Shown: one piece after another, positions 1-9,230 of the stretch
How positions within the stretch are numbered: position 1 is the stretch's first letter
Layout of the letters: every line of letters starts with the position of its first letter
Source: Acrocarpospora catenulata
Lineage (GTDB): Bacteria > Actinomycetota > Actinomycetes > Streptosporangiales > Streptosporangiaceae
Assembly (NCBI RefSeq): GCF_018476525.1
Contig: NZ_JAHCST010000041.1
Coordinates: forward strand, 18,406-82,405
Direction: 5' to 3'
Length of the DNA: 64,000 nt
Program-made: the position numbers and the translations under genes
Notes under the pieces: model-generated
Database searches by the model: none
Told to the model about the DNA's origin: nothing
What the model saw: the letters and a program-made list of their open reading frames with translations, nothing else

Positions 1-400
<400 letters not shown>

Positions 401-421
401 GCAAAGCCCTAGGATCGGGGC

Positions 422-898
422 GTGGCGCACACATCCCATTCCATGGACGAGCAGGCCGCTCCCGCCCGGTTGCGGAACCTGCCGAGCAGGCTGTTGGCAC
501 TGACCGCGATGTACGCCGACCGCGTGGTCAGCGAAGGGCTGGCCGGCGCGGACGCCCACAAGTGGCACTACGCGGTTCTCGTGACGTTGCAGGAGTCCGG
601 CCCGGTGAGCCAGGCGGAACTGAGCCGCCGTACCGGCATCTACCGCAGCGACCTGGTCACCGTCATCAACGAGCTGGCCGACCGCGGCCATGTGGAGCGC
701 ACACCGGATCCCACCGACCGGCGCCGCAACGTCATCACCCTGACCGAGCAGGGCCGCCGCCACCTGCGCAGACTCGATGAACTGATCGCCGCCCTCCAGG
801 ACGAGGTGCTCCAGCCACTGAGCGAGCCCGAACGCGAGCAGCTCACCGAGCTCCTGGCCCGCCTCCTCCTCCACCATGGGAGATCCCTCAGCACCTGA
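422..898 (+). CDS. MarR family transcriptional regulator
   Basis: A 158-residue protein of normal MarR length. The winged helix is clear: a recognition helix region around residues 60-85 (SQAELSRRTGIYRSDLVTVI), followed by the wing with the DPTDRRRNVITLTEQG signature at about 97-112 and a long C-terminal dimerisation helix. A GTG start at 422 gives the full protein; the ATG at 443 would remove seven residues and is an equally plausible start, as neither has a strong ribosome site. The gene diverges from the dehalogenase and is likely its local repressor, responding to a small phenolic or halogenated ligand (inference). Confidence 0.9.
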   Translation: MAHTSHSMDEQAAPARLRNLPSRLLALTAMYADRVVSEGLAGADAHKWHYAVLVTLQESGPVSQAELSRRTGIYRSDLVTVINELADRGHVERTPDPTDRRRNVITLTEQGRRHLRRLDELIAALQDEVLQPLSEPEREQLTELLARLLLHHGRSLST

Positions 899-910
899 GC
901 CCGGCCACCT

Positions 911-1621
911 TCAGCCGTCAGTTGACCGCGCTGCTCGTAGGTTCTCGTGAGCGGTCTGGGCGCGGGCTTCGGCTTCTGGTGGTGATCCGAGAGTTACGCC
1001 CGCATTCGTGAGGATGCTCAGGTTGAGCTGCCAGGTGAAGCGCGAGCGATGCTGCCAGAGTTGGAACGCCTCGTCTACGTGGCGTTGGGCCTGGGTCGGG
1101 GTCAGGCCGGTCACCGTGCGGAGGTGGGCCAGGGCTTCCGTGTCTTTGCCCCGGATGGTGGCCAATCCGAAGTGTGTCGCTGTGTGGCAGTCGGTGCACA
1201 GGCAGATCAGGCGGCGGAGATGCTGGGTCATGGTGGCGTCGTCGTAGGCCCATCTTTCGTGGGCTTCGAGCCAGCGGCGCGTGTCACGGTCCTCGGCCCG
1301 TCCGCATGCCTCGCAGCGCTGTCCCGCGCGTCCCGTGATCATGCGCCGGAGCCGTTCCCAATCCTTCCCGCTGACACAGGTCCGGACGTTCGTGAACCAG
1401 CATGAGGAGGGTACGAGATCGACGAACAGTCCTGTTCCCCAGGAACGGTCTTCGCCGGGCAGTAGGTCCGGCACCGGGGGTGACGCCGCCCACCGATCGA
1501 GGCCGACTACGCCGGGGCGAGGTGCGTACCAGCGGCGTACCTGCGCGTCCCAGCGTGCTCCGAGCGCTTTCGCCTCGTCCTTCTGGCTGTACGGGACGTC
1601 GAGCCAGATCCGCTCTGCCAT
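911..1621 (-). CDS. DUF5710 domain protein with HNH-like zinc-binding C-terminus
   Basis: A 236-residue protein. Residues 4-35 contain the DUF5710 signature (LDVPYSQKDEAKALGARWD), a small domain found in proteins linked to DNA metabolism. The middle and C-terminal part has CEAC near residue 103, HERW, then CLCTDCHTATHFG, which is the Cys/His layout of an HNH-type zinc-bound fold. Whether the catalytic histidines are all present is uncertain. ATG at 1621 has an AGGAA ribosome site. The next gene on the same strand, a zinc-ribbon protein, ends 30 bp upstream, so the two may be cotranscribed. Nuclease activity is a guess from the fold. Confidence 0.6.
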   Translation of the reverse strand: MAERIWLDVPYSQKDEAKALGARWDAQVRRWYAPRPGVVGLDRWAASPPVPDLLPGEDRSWGTGLFVDLVPSSCWFTNVRTCVSGKDWERLRRMITGRAGQRCEACGRAEDRDTRRWLEAHERWAYDDATMTQHLRRLICLCTDCHTATHFGLATIRGKDTEALAHLRTVTGLTPTQAQRHVDEAFQLWQHRSRFTWQLNLSILTNAGVTLGSPPEAEARAQTAHENLRAARSTDG

Positions 1622-1651
1622 GTTTGTTCCTTGAGACGCCGGAATGATCGG

Positions 1652-2131
1652 TTAGGTCGCTGGGAGTGTTGCGCGTAGGCGGGTAATGGTGCGGAGGATC
1701 TCGTCGCGGTTTTTGGCTGACTTCAGCCAGGATGGGAGTCGGTCGAGCATGCTCATCGGGCCCGGGTTAGGGCCTCGTTCTCTCAGGCGTGCTGCGACGT
1801 AGGACTCCAGTAGGTCGAGGTGCTGGACGTTGTACGCCCAGAGAATGTGGCCACGGAAATTGGCTTGCAGCCATAAGGGAAGTCGGTAGAAGGGGTCGAC
1901 CGGCGCGCCGATCAGGGACATGGGAGTGAGTTCGTCCTTGGACAGGCCGCAGGCTCCGCATCGGAGTCGCCGACGGGTGCGCGGAGTTCCGGTTCGGGGT
2001 TCGGGGGCGGAGGTGTCCTTCAGGACGACCGCGCAGGCATCGCAGGTGGGACAGCGGACCAGTACGTGATCGATGAACGCGTACACCCGAGTGAGCGGAT
2101 CTTTGAACCGGTCCTCGCCGCTGGAATTCAC
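1652..2131 (-). CDS. TFIIB-type zinc-ribbon hypothetical protein
   Basis: A 159-residue protein with two CxxC knuckles, CPTC at about residue 28 and CGAC at about 58, which would bind one zinc. The remainder (PLWLQANFRGHILWAYN) matches a widespread bacterial family of unknown role. It begins four bases after the TetR gene on the same strand, so it is probably translationally coupled to it. No catalytic motif is visible. Confidence 0.6.
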   Translation of the reverse strand: MNSSGEDRFKDPLTRVYAFIDHVLVRCPTCDACAVVLKDTSAPEPRTGTPRTRRRLRCGACGLSKDELTPMSLIGAPVDPFYRLPLWLQANFRGHILWAYNVQHLDLLESYVAARLRERGPNPGPMSMLDRLPSWLKSAKNRDEILRTITRLRATLPAT

Positions 2132-2135
2132 TCGA

Positions 2136-2756
2136 TTATCTTGCCTCCCGGCCGACTGGTTCGGTCTCGCCTGCCGAGCGCAGGGCGGCTTCCAGTAGCG
2201 ACTGGGCGGTGGAGCACATCAGTTCGGTGGCCTCTTCGCGGGTGAGACCGGCGATGTCGGTGAGCCAGATCAGGGATTCGATGCCGGTGGCGGAGCGGAT
2301 GGCGATGGCCAGGCGGCGGGTGTCGATCTGAGGGTGGAGAGGGGTCAGGGCGTCTTCGATCCAGGTGATGGCTCGGCCCTGGCGGAGTTCGGGGTCGGCG
2401 GGGGAGGGGTCCAGGGACATGCGGAGGGCCAGGCGGAGCTGGGGCTCCCATTCCAGGGTCAGGCGGGTGAAGGCGCGCATGACCAGGTCAAGGCGGGCGC
2501 GTACGTCGCTGGGTGGGTCAGGCGGGAGGAGGGAGGTCAGGTCGATTTCGGGGTGAGCGGCGTGGAGGAGGGCGCGTTGGTTGGGGAAGTAGCGGTAGGC
2601 CGTGGTGCGGGAGATGCCGGCGGCTTCGGCGACCTCTTCGACGGTGGGGTCGGCGCCTTCGGCGAGGAGGGCCCGGGCGGCGGTGAGCAGAGCGTTTCTG
2701 GTGCGGGACTTCTGCTGTCGGCGTCCGGTCTGCTCATATGGTACGGCCATGCCCAT
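2136..2756 (-). CDS. TetR/AcrR family transcriptional regulator
   Basis: A 206-residue protein. The N-terminal TetR helix-turn-helix is clear at residues 17-65, with TVEEVAEAAGISRTTAYRYF as the recognition unit. The C-terminal ligand domain is not assignable. ATG at 2756 or ATG at 2750 could start it. It is divergent from the cupin gene at 2774 with only 17 bp between them, so its operator must overlap both start regions; ATGGTAC occurs twice there (2738-2744 and 2758-2764). Confidence 0.9.
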   Translation of the reverse strand: MGMAVPYEQTGRRQQKSRTRNALLTAARALLAEGADPTVEEVAEAAGISRTTAYRYFPNQRALLHAAHPEIDLTSLLPPDPPSDVRARLDLVMRAFTRLTLEWEPQLRLALRMSLDPSPADPELRQGRAITWIEDALTPLHPQIDTRRLAIAIRSATGIESLIWLTDIAGLTREEATELMCSTAQSLLEAALRSAGETEPVGREAR

Positions 2757-2773
2757 GATGGTACCGTCGTCCC

Positions 2774-3112
2774 ATGAGCTACGATCCGGCGGTTACCGAC
2801 CCCGATCTCTACAAGGTGGTCTTCGAGAACGATCGGGTGCGGGTGCTTGAGTACCGTGACCGCCCGGGTGATCGCACCCACCCCCACCGGCACCCCGACA
2901 CGGTGATGTACACGCTCAGCTCGTTCCGCCGCCGGTTGACCGCCGAGGGCAGGCAGGTGGAGGTGGAACTCCCGGCCGGTCAGGTGCGGTGGGTGGGCGC
3001 GCAGGAACACGCGGGTGAGAACATCGGCCACACCGAGACCCATTCGCTTTTCATCGAACTCAAGGAGCCCGGCTCACAGTCGGCGGGTGACCACCTGGGT
3101 CCTCAGTCCTGA
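2774..3112 (+). CDS. small cupin-domain protein
   Basis: A 112-residue single-domain cupin. The metal-site motif THPHRHPDTVMY at about residues 36-47 gives the HxH pair, and HAGENIGHTETHSLFIELK near the C-terminus gives the second cupin motif. Such proteins bind a divalent metal and often act as small oxygenases, isomerases or sensors; the substrate cannot be inferred. There is almost no 5' leader, so it may be translated from a leaderless transcript. It is divergent from, and probably controlled by, the TetR gene. Confidence 0.75.
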   Translation: MSYDPAVTDPDLYKVVFENDRVRVLEYRDRPGDRTHPHRHPDTVMYTLSSFRRRLTAEGRQVEVELPAGQVRWVGAQEHAGENIGHTETHSLFIELKEPGSQSAGDHLGPQS

Positions 3113-3125
3113 GTCCGCCGAAGTC

Positions 3126-3154
3126 GGGCAGGTCCACTGGGAGTGGACCTGCCC
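3126..3154. terminator. bidirectional terminator hairpin
   Basis: A perfect 13-bp stem (3126-3138 with 3142-3154) closed by GGG lies between the convergent cupin and YciI genes. No long T tract follows on either side. Confidence 0.8.
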
Positions 3155-3161
3155 GGGAGGG

Positions 3162-3524
3162 TTACATCTCGGCTCCGCCGGACTCCATGACCGGCCGGAC
3201 CTCGATGGCGGTGAAGCGGGCGTCGGGGATCATCGCCGCCAGTTCGGTGGCGCGGTTCAGGTCCTCGACGTCGATCACGTAGTAACCCGCCAGGAACTCC
3301 TTGGCCTCCACGTACGGGCCGTCGGTGATGGCCGGGACGTTGTCCCGGACGCGGACCGTGGTGGTGGCCGCCGGGTCGGCGAGGGCGGCGAAGCCCACCA
3401 GTTCGCCGGATTCCTTGGTCAGGGCGGTGAACTTGTCGTGCTCGGCGAAGATCGCCTGGCGGTCCTCCTCGGAGAGCGCGTCCAGGGCGGCCGGGTTCAC
3501 GTGGATCATCAGCAGGTACTTCAT
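3162..3524 (-). CDS. YciI-like (DGPF domain) protein
   Basis: A 120-residue protein beginning MKYLLMI and containing DGPYVEAKEFLAGYYVIDV at about residues 68-86, the hallmark of the DGPF/YCII family. These are small ferredoxin-fold proteins often encoded next to ECF sigma factors; none is adjacent here. The biochemical role is unknown for most members. Confidence 0.85.
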   Translation of the reverse strand: MKYLLMIHVNPAALDALSEEDRQAIFAEHDKFTALTKESGELVGFAALADPAATTTVRVRDNVPAITDGPYVEAKEFLAGYYVIDVEDLNRATELAAMIPDARFTAIEVRPVMESGGAEM

Positions 3525-3592
3525 CGTTGGCTCCTTCCGTGGTTCACAGGGTTGTCGGAGCCGGGACCCTACTCTCTACACGCCGCCGGAAA

Positions 3593-4867
3593 TCAGTGCA
3601 GCGGCTTCGGGAGGCGGATGGTGACGATACGGCTCTTCACGCCGGAGTCGATCAGCCGGCCGTCGGGGCCGAAGTCGCCGAGGCCGAAGTCGTTGTCGTT
3701 GGCGACGACGAGGGTGCGCGGGTCGAGCAGCGCGACACCCTCCACCTTCCCGGGCAGCGTCGGGACCACCACCGACAGGTCGACGATCAGCTTCTTGGGA
3801 GCGGGCCGAACCGCGGAAAGATCGGTGAGGGCCTCCAGGGACGGGCTGGTGGCCGCGTCGTCGTACACCCCGCCGAGCAGGTTCTTCGCCTTGGCCAGGT
3901 CGATCTGGTAGATCCGGGCCACGTTGTCGGTGCGCTCGTCCACCAGCAGCCGCTGCCCGCCCACGTGCGCCAGCCCCGAGATCTTCATCTGGCTCTGGTC
4001 GCCGTTGACCTTCGGGTCGAAGGTGGTGACGTCCTCGAACTGGTAGGCGTACTCACCGGTCACCTTGCCGCGCCGCAGGTCGAAGGTGAGGATTCTGGCG
4101 ATTCGCGACTTGTCGCCGGTGGCCTTGTCCGGGTTCTGCAGCGGGCTCTGCACGGCCAGGTAGAGCGTGTGACCGTTGATGGCCAGTCCTTCGAAGCCCC
4201 GGTTCTGCGGGCGCTTGGCCAGGATCGCGGGCAGCGTGTGGTGGACGGGGTAGTCGGCTCCTGTCAGGTTCAGCCCGGCGGGGACGTACCTGGCCAGCAC
4301 CCGGCCGCGGGAGGAGACCCGCAGCAGCGACGGACTGTACTCCTCGACCAGCCAGAAGTCCCCGTTCGAGGCCTGGACGATGTCCTCGGTGTCGACCCCG
4401 CTCGGGTTGTACGGCAGCTGGGTCAGCCCGTCCCAGGTGTACGGAACCTCGTCGTGCCCCGCCTGGTTGGACATCCCGGTCACCGGCTTGCCGGACTGGC
4501 CGACCAGCGGGATGTACTTCTTGATCTCCACACCGAACCGGGTGGACACCTTCACGATGGCCGGGGCGAACTCGGGGATCGGGAAGGTGCGCCGCTTCTG
4601 GCCGTTGACCGTCGGCTGGCCGTTGGGCCCCCTGTCGGTGACCATCCAGAACTCGCCGCGCCGCTCGGCCGGGAACAGGCCGCTGCCGAGGCCGCCCAGC
4701 AGGATGCCGCGGTCGTTCTGGATGGAACTCTGGAGTTCGGCCAGCGGCACCGGCGGAATGGTGACGTCTTTCACGACCACCGGTGAACCGGTGGCGGCGT
4801 GCGCCGTACCGGGGCTGACCAGGGAGGCGGCGGCGAGGGCCAGGGCGGCGAGGGCGGGACGGAGCAT
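3593..4867 (-). CDS. secreted phytase-like esterase (PF13449 type)
   Basis: A 424-residue protein with a Sec signal peptide (hydrophobic core residues 4-18, AHA cleavage near 24). The mature part is a beta-propeller-like esterase domain of the phytase-like family, seen in EFWMVTDRGPNGQP, VDTEDIVQASNGDFWLVEEY and NRGFEGLAINGHTLYLAVQ. Members are extracellular calcium-dependent phosphoesterases or of unknown substrate. It is a single gene divergent from the kinase. It could equally be a non-enzymatic propeller. Confidence 0.8.
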   Translation of the reverse strand: MLRPALAALALAAASLVSPGTAHAATGSPVVVKDVTIPPVPLAELQSSIQNDRGILLGGLGSGLFPAERRGEFWMVTDRGPNGQPTVNGQKRRTFPIPEFAPAIVKVSTRFGVEIKKYIPLVGQSGKPVTGMSNQAGHDEVPYTWDGLTQLPYNPSGVDTEDIVQASNGDFWLVEEYSPSLLRVSSRGRVLARYVPAGLNLTGADYPVHHTLPAILAKRPQNRGFEGLAINGHTLYLAVQSPLQNPDKATGDKSRIARILTFDLRRGKVTGEYAYQFEDVTTFDPKVNGDQSQMKISGLAHVGGQRLLVDERTDNVARIYQIDLAKAKNLLGGVYDDAATSPSLEALTDLSAVRPAPKKLIVDLSVVVPTLPGKVEGVALLDPRTLVVANDNDFGLGDFGPDGRLIDSGVKSRIVTIRLPKPLH

Positions 4868-5116
4868 CAGGCGGCCTTTCGCTCGTGCAGGAGCTTTCGG
4901 AACAGCGCCCTGAACCTAGTGACCACCGACGACAACCGCGTCGATCGCCGCTGAACACCAATGATATGGAAATTGTACGAAATGCGAATTCCGTCATAAC
5001 GCGAGCTTGCCGGAAGGTTAATCAGAGGTTTTTGCGGAATATTGCACAGACCATTGGCGGGCTTGGATCTCCTATCATGAAGTCGCCGAATGAACGGGCT
5101 TTCCAAGAGGTGACCG
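4868..5116. promoter_or_regulatory. divergent intergenic region
   Basis: A 249-bp spacer, clearly more AT-rich than its surroundings, between the esterase (minus) and the kinase (plus). It must hold both promoters. TATCAT at 5073-5078 could be a -10 box for the kinase, but no well-spaced -35 box is visible. AAGAGG at 5105-5110 is the ribosome site for the kinase start. Confidence 0.4.
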
Positions 5117-7165
5117 ATGTCGCGCGCCGAATCCCAGCAGGTGGGCGACTACCGGCTGATCACCCGAATCGGACAGGGCGGGCAGGGCGAGGTTTACCGG
5201 GCACAGTCCCCGGCGGGCGCCGAGGTCGCCGTCAAGATTCTGCACGCCATGTTCTCCGGCGACCCCGACGCCCGGCGGCGTTTCTTCCGCGAGGTGGAGC
5301 TGGCCCGCAGGGTCGCCCCGTTCTGTACGGCCCGGGTGCTCGACGTGGGCCTGCACGACAACCGGCCGTACATCGTCAGCGAGTACGTGCCCGGCCTGTC
5401 ACTGACCAAGGTGGTCCAGCAGGACGGGCCCCGGACGGGCGGGGGCCTGGAGCGGCTGGCGGTCGCCACGGCCACCGCGCTGGCGGCCATCCACCGGGCC
5501 GGGGTGGTGCACCGCGACTTCAAGCCGAGCAACGTCATCATGGGCCCCGAGGGTCCGGTGGTCATCGACTTCGGGATCTCCCGGGCGCTGGACCACACGG
5601 TCGTCACCCAGTCCGGCACGATGGGCACGCCCGGCTACATGGCCCCGGAGCAGATCTCCTCCGGACAGGTCGGCCCGGCCGCCGACGTGTTCAGCTGGGC
5701 CGCCACCATCGTCTTCGCCGCCACCGGCCACCCGGCCTTCCCCGGCGACACCGTCCCGGTCCTGATCCACGGCATCCTGTACGGCGAGCCGAACCTGACC
5801 GGCCTTCCGGAGGGCCTGCGGCCGCTCATCGCCGCCTGCCTGGCCAAGGACCCGGAGCGCCGTCCCACCTTCGCCGCCATCGTGGCCACGCTGACCGGCG
5901 ATTCCGCCCCGAATACCACTCCGAACGTCGCGAAGAACCCGGCTGAACCGGCCGGCACGGAGGTGGTTTCGGGCCCGCTCACCCTGCCGGCTCCCGAGCC
6001 GGTGACCACCCAGACGCGCAGAAGAGGCGTTCGGGCACCCGCGTTGATCGCAGTCGCGCTGGCGGTGGCCGTGGCCGTGGTGGCTGTCGTCCAGTTCTGG
6101 CCGGACGGCCAGGACAACACCGGTCCGGCCAGAAGCAGCACCACCCTGGAGGCATCACCAGGTTCGCCGAGCTCGGAGCGTACGGGCGCGGCGTTCGGCG
6201 CGCCGGTCGGCAAACCGGTCGCCGTGCACAAGAACGACGTGCGGGCCATCGCGCTGGGGCGGCTCGGCGACGAGCCGATCTCGGTCAGCGGGTCCGACGA
6301 CAACACCGCCCGGGTCGTCGATCTGAACACCGGTAAGCAGCTGGGCCCGGCGCTCACCGGCCACACCGGGTGGGTCAGGGCCGTCGCCATCACCGAGCTG
6401 GACGGCGAGCAGGTGGCCGTGACCGGCAGCGACGACGGCACCGCGCTGGTCTGGAACCTCCGCACCCGGGAACGGGTCGGTGCGGCCATCCCGGGCAATC
6501 CGGGCGGTATCAAGGCGCTGGCCACCGGCGAGCTGGGCGGCGAGCCGATCGTGGTGACCGCCGGGGTGGACAAGGCGCTCCGGATCTGGAACCTCCGCAC
6601 CCGCGAGCCGATCGGGCAGCCGCTGACCGGTCACCGGGGCACGGTCTGGGGGGTCGCGCTGGGCAGCCTGGACGGCACGCCGATCGCGGTCAGCGCGAGC
6701 GACGACGCAACCGTACGAGTCTGGGACCTGAACGCGCGGCAGCAGCTGGGCGCCAACATGACCGGCCACACCGGATGGGTGCGCTCGGTCGCCCTCGGCG
6801 CGCTGAACGGCACGCCCATCGCGCTGACCGGCGGCGAGGACAAGACCGCGCGGGTGTGGGACCTGACCACGCACAAGGAGCTCGGCAGCCCGCTGACCGG
6901 CCACACCGCCTGGGTCTGGTCGGTGGCCCTCGGCGAGATCGGCGGCACGCCCGTGGCGCTGACCGGCAGCGAGGACAACACCGCCAGAATCTGGGACCTC
7001 AACTCGCGCCGCCAGCTGGGCCCCCCGCTGACCGGCCACGACGACTGCGTCTGGACGGTCACCCTCGGCACCCTGGACGGCAGGCCGGTGGCCGTCACGG
7101 GCAGCAAGGACGAGACCATCCGGATCTGGGACCTGACGCCGCCGTTGCCGCCGCCCGTCGCGTGA
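5117..7165 (+). CDS. membrane Ser/Thr protein kinase with extracellular seven-blade WD40 propeller
   Basis: A 682-residue PknB-type kinase. The kinase domain spans residues 11-260: glycine loop GQGGQGEVY (19-27), Lys40, catalytic HRDFKPSN (132-139), DFG (151-153) and APE (176-178). One transmembrane helix lies at about 306-327. Residues 370-675 form seven WD repeats of about 42-44 residues, each ending near xIWDL or xVWDL, enough for a closed propeller on the outer face. The protein is therefore a one-component signal receptor. Repeats 4-7 are strikingly alike, which suggests recent internal duplication. AAGAGG lies six bases before the ATG. The glycosyltransferase 98 bp downstream may share its transcript. 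Confidence 0.93.
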   Translation: MSRAESQQVGDYRLITRIGQGGQGEVYRAQSPAGAEVAVKILHAMFSGDPDARRRFFREVELARRVAPFCTARVLDVGLHDNRPYIVSEYVPGLSLTKVVQQDGPRTGGGLERLAVATATALAAIHRAGVVHRDFKPSNVIMGPEGPVVIDFGISRALDHTVVTQSGTMGTPGYMAPEQISSGQVGPAADVFSWAATIVFAATGHPAFPGDTVPVLIHGILYGEPNLTGLPEGLRPLIAACLAKDPERRPTFAAIVATLTGDSAPNTTPNVAKNPAEPAGTEVVSGPLTLPAPEPVTTQTRRRGVRAPALIAVALAVAVAVVAVVQFWPDGQDNTGPARSSTTLEASPGSPSSERTGAAFGAPVGKPVAVHKNDVRAIALGRLGDEPISVSGSDDNTARVVDLNTGKQLGPALTGHTGWVRAVAITELDGEQVAVTGSDDGTALVWNLRTRERVGAAIPGNPGGIKALATGELGGEPIVVTAGVDKALRIWNLRTREPIGQPLTGHRGTVWGVALGSLDGTPIAVSASDDATVRVWDLNARQQLGANMTGHTGWVRSVALGALNGTPIALTGGEDKTARVWDLTTHKELGSPLTGHTAWVWSVALGEIGGTPVALTGSEDNTARIWDLNSRRQLGPPLTGHDDCVWTVTLGTLDGRPVAVTGSKDETIRIWDLTPPLPPPVA

Positions 7166-7263
7166 CCCCGGGGACGTACCTCGGAAACGAAGGTGCCATC
7201 CAGGCACGGGGAAATCGTCAAGAAGCCGCTGGCGGACCACGCTCGGTCACATAATGAAACGCA

Positions 7264-9063
7264 ATGGATGCGGAAAGTGATCACCCTGTTGACGTCAGCG
7301 TGCTCGTCCCGGCGTTCAACTGCCGTGCGTACCTCGACCGGTGCCTGACCTCGCTGCTGGTCCAGCGGGTCAGCAAGGAGATCATCGTGGTGGACGACGG
7401 TTCCACCGACGACAGCCGATCCCTGCTGGACCTGTACGCCCGGTACCACCCCAACCTCACCGTCATCTACCAGGCCCACACCGGCACCCCGGCCAGCGGC
7501 CGCAACCGGGCGTTGTCGCGGGCCCGCGGCCGGTACGTGTACTTCTGCGACGCCGACGACTACCTCGGCCCGCAGGCCCTGGAGAAGCTGGTGGCCGCCG
7601 CCGACCGCACCCGTGCCGACATCGTGGTCGGCAAGGTGGCCGGTCACGGCCGCAAGGTTCCCATCTCGATGTTCCGGGCCAACGCCGACCGGATCACCCT
7701 GCTCGGCAGCACCGTCTACAACAGCCTCAACTGCTTCAAGCTCTTCCGCAGGTCGTTGCTGGACCGGCACCGCATCCGGTTCGACGAGACGCTCCGGATC
7801 GGCGAGGACATGGAGTTCACCGCGCACGCCTACTGCCACGCGGACGTGATCTCGGTGGTCGCCGACTACGACTGCTACCACCTGGTGGCCAGGGAGGACG
7901 GCACCAGCCTGATGCAGGAGCCGGGCAGCCGGGAGCCGCTCTCCTGGCTGCGCATGGTGCGCCAGCCGATCCGCCGGGTGGCCGAGCACGTGCCGCCAGG
8001 GGCGCTCCGCGACCACCTGCTGCTCCGCCACTTCACCTACGACATCCTGGCCCAGCTGGGCGAGCCGTTCCTCGGCGCCGACGAGTCCACCCGGGAGAAG
8101 ATCGCCATCGAGGTGGCCGACCTCTGCGCCGAGTGGCTCACCGAGGGCGTGCGGACCCGGCTGAGCGCCACCGACCGCGCCCGCCTGGCCTCGCTGACCG
8201 ACCCCGACCGCCTGGTACGGCTGGCGCGGGTGCAGACCGCCCCGCTGCGCCGCCGGCTGACCGGCCTGGAGTGGCAGGACGACCGGTTGCTGATCTCCGG
8301 AACCGTCGCGCTGGCGGGGTTCGACGGCGCGGTCGGCCTGCTGCTGCGGGAGCGTTCCCGGCGTACGGAGCTGACCGTCCCGGTCACCCAGGTGGCCGAC
8401 CTGTTCAGCGCGTCGGTGGCGGTCGCCGGGCTGGCCACCGGGGTCTGGGACGTCTTCGTGGCGGTGGAGTGCGAGGGCATCCGCCGGATCGGGCGTTTGG
8501 GGCCCGACCGGGAGCGGCGTGGCGTCAGCCCGGTGCCGCGGTTCACCGGCGGGGTGGTGGCGCTGCCGTACCTGACCCGGCCGTACGGGAATCTCAGCCT
8601 GGACGTGGGCGGGCATGTGATGCGGGTGCCGGCCTCTGTGCGGTTGACCCACAGCGAGTGGGTGGAGCGGCGGTTACGCGTCGAGGGGCTGGTCACCGTG
8701 GGGGGCCGGCCGGGGGCCTCCGCGGTGCGGCGGCTGGTCTGGCGGGAGCGGCGGACCGGGCAGGAGCGGCTGGAGAACGCCCTGGCCACCGGGTCCCGGG
8801 CGTTCGTGGCCGAGACCCGTCCGCTGGGGCGGGGGATCTGGGACGCCTACCTGGAGCTGGACATGGGTGGGCCGACCGCGCGATTTCCGGTCAAGGTGAC
8901 CGAGCCCAAGGCGCTGGAGCGCACCCGGATCTGGTGGAGCGGCCCGGTCCGGTGGACGGCCCGGCCGTACGCGACGGCGGTGGGGCACCGGCTGAGTGCG
9001 GCGGTGCGGCGGACCAGCGTGCTGGGGCTGGCGAGGCGGTGGTTGCGGCAGTGGCGGCGGTGA
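7264..9063 (+). CDS. family 2 glycosyltransferase with C-terminal beta domains
   Basis: A 599-residue protein. The GT-A domain covers about residues 9-240: VSVLVPAFN, VVDDGSTDD, the DxD-type CDADDYL at about 97-103 and a GEDMEFT acceptor-side motif near 179-185. The C-terminal 280 residues lack transmembrane helices and look like repeated beta-sandwich units (RRLTGLEWQDDRLLISGTVAL), as in TarS-type wall teichoic acid glycosyltransferases. A role in decorating a wall polymer is likely by family, but the donor and acceptor are unknown. The protein is cytoplasmic or peripheral. Confidence 0.85.
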   Translation: MDAESDHPVDVSVLVPAFNCRAYLDRCLTSLLVQRVSKEIIVVDDGSTDDSRSLLDLYARYHPNLTVIYQAHTGTPASGRNRALSRARGRYVYFCDADDYLGPQALEKLVAAADRTRADIVVGKVAGHGRKVPISMFRANADRITLLGSTVYNSLNCFKLFRRSLLDRHRIRFDETLRIGEDMEFTAHAYCHADVISVVADYDCYHLVAREDGTSLMQEPGSREPLSWLRMVRQPIRRVAEHVPPGALRDHLLLRHFTYDILAQLGEPFLGADESTREKIAIEVADLCAEWLTEGVRTRLSATDRARLASLTDPDRLVRLARVQTAPLRRRLTGLEWQDDRLLISGTVALAGFDGAVGLLLRERSRRTELTVPVTQVADLFSASVAVAGLATGVWDVFVAVECEGIRRIGRLGPDRERRGVSPVPRFTGGVVALPYLTRPYGNLSLDVGGHVMRVPASVRLTHSEWVERRLRVEGLVTVGGRPGASAVRRLVWRERRTGQERLENALATGSRAFVAETRPLGRGIWDAYLELDMGGPTARFPVKVTEPKALERTRIWWSGPVRWTARPYATAVGHRLSAAVRRTSVLGLARRWLRQWRR

Positions 9064-9166
9064 CCCGACCGGTCACGCTCCGAACATGGGAACGTGTGCT
9101 CGAATGATGTGGTAGCCTGCAGGTGAAGTTCGAACAAACATTCGCTCCATCCGGTGCTTCGCTTAA

Positions 9167-9181
9167 TGCGAATAATTCGCA
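9167..9181. promoter_or_regulatory. Fur-family (7-1-7) palindrome upstream of cbiMN
   Basis: TGCGAATAATTCGCA is a perfect 7-1-7 inverted repeat, the architecture of Fur-family operators (Fur, Zur, Nur). It lies 49 bp before the cbiMN start, where it would overlap the promoter. Control by a nickel- or cobalt-responsive Nur-like protein is inferred from the downstream transporter. Confidence 0.65.
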
Positions 9182-9230
9182 ACTGCTCTAATGTTGTGGC
9201 AAGAGTTCGCAAAACACGGAGGTCACTGCC

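Noticed and set aside
6631..8652. A 673-codon minus-strand frame across kinase and glycosyltransferase
   Set aside because: Antisense shadow of two well-supported genes; no family motif.
9064..9230. Cobalamin riboswitch upstream of the Ni/Co importer
   Set aside because: The spacer is too short and no B12-box-like sequence is seen; a protein operator explains it better.
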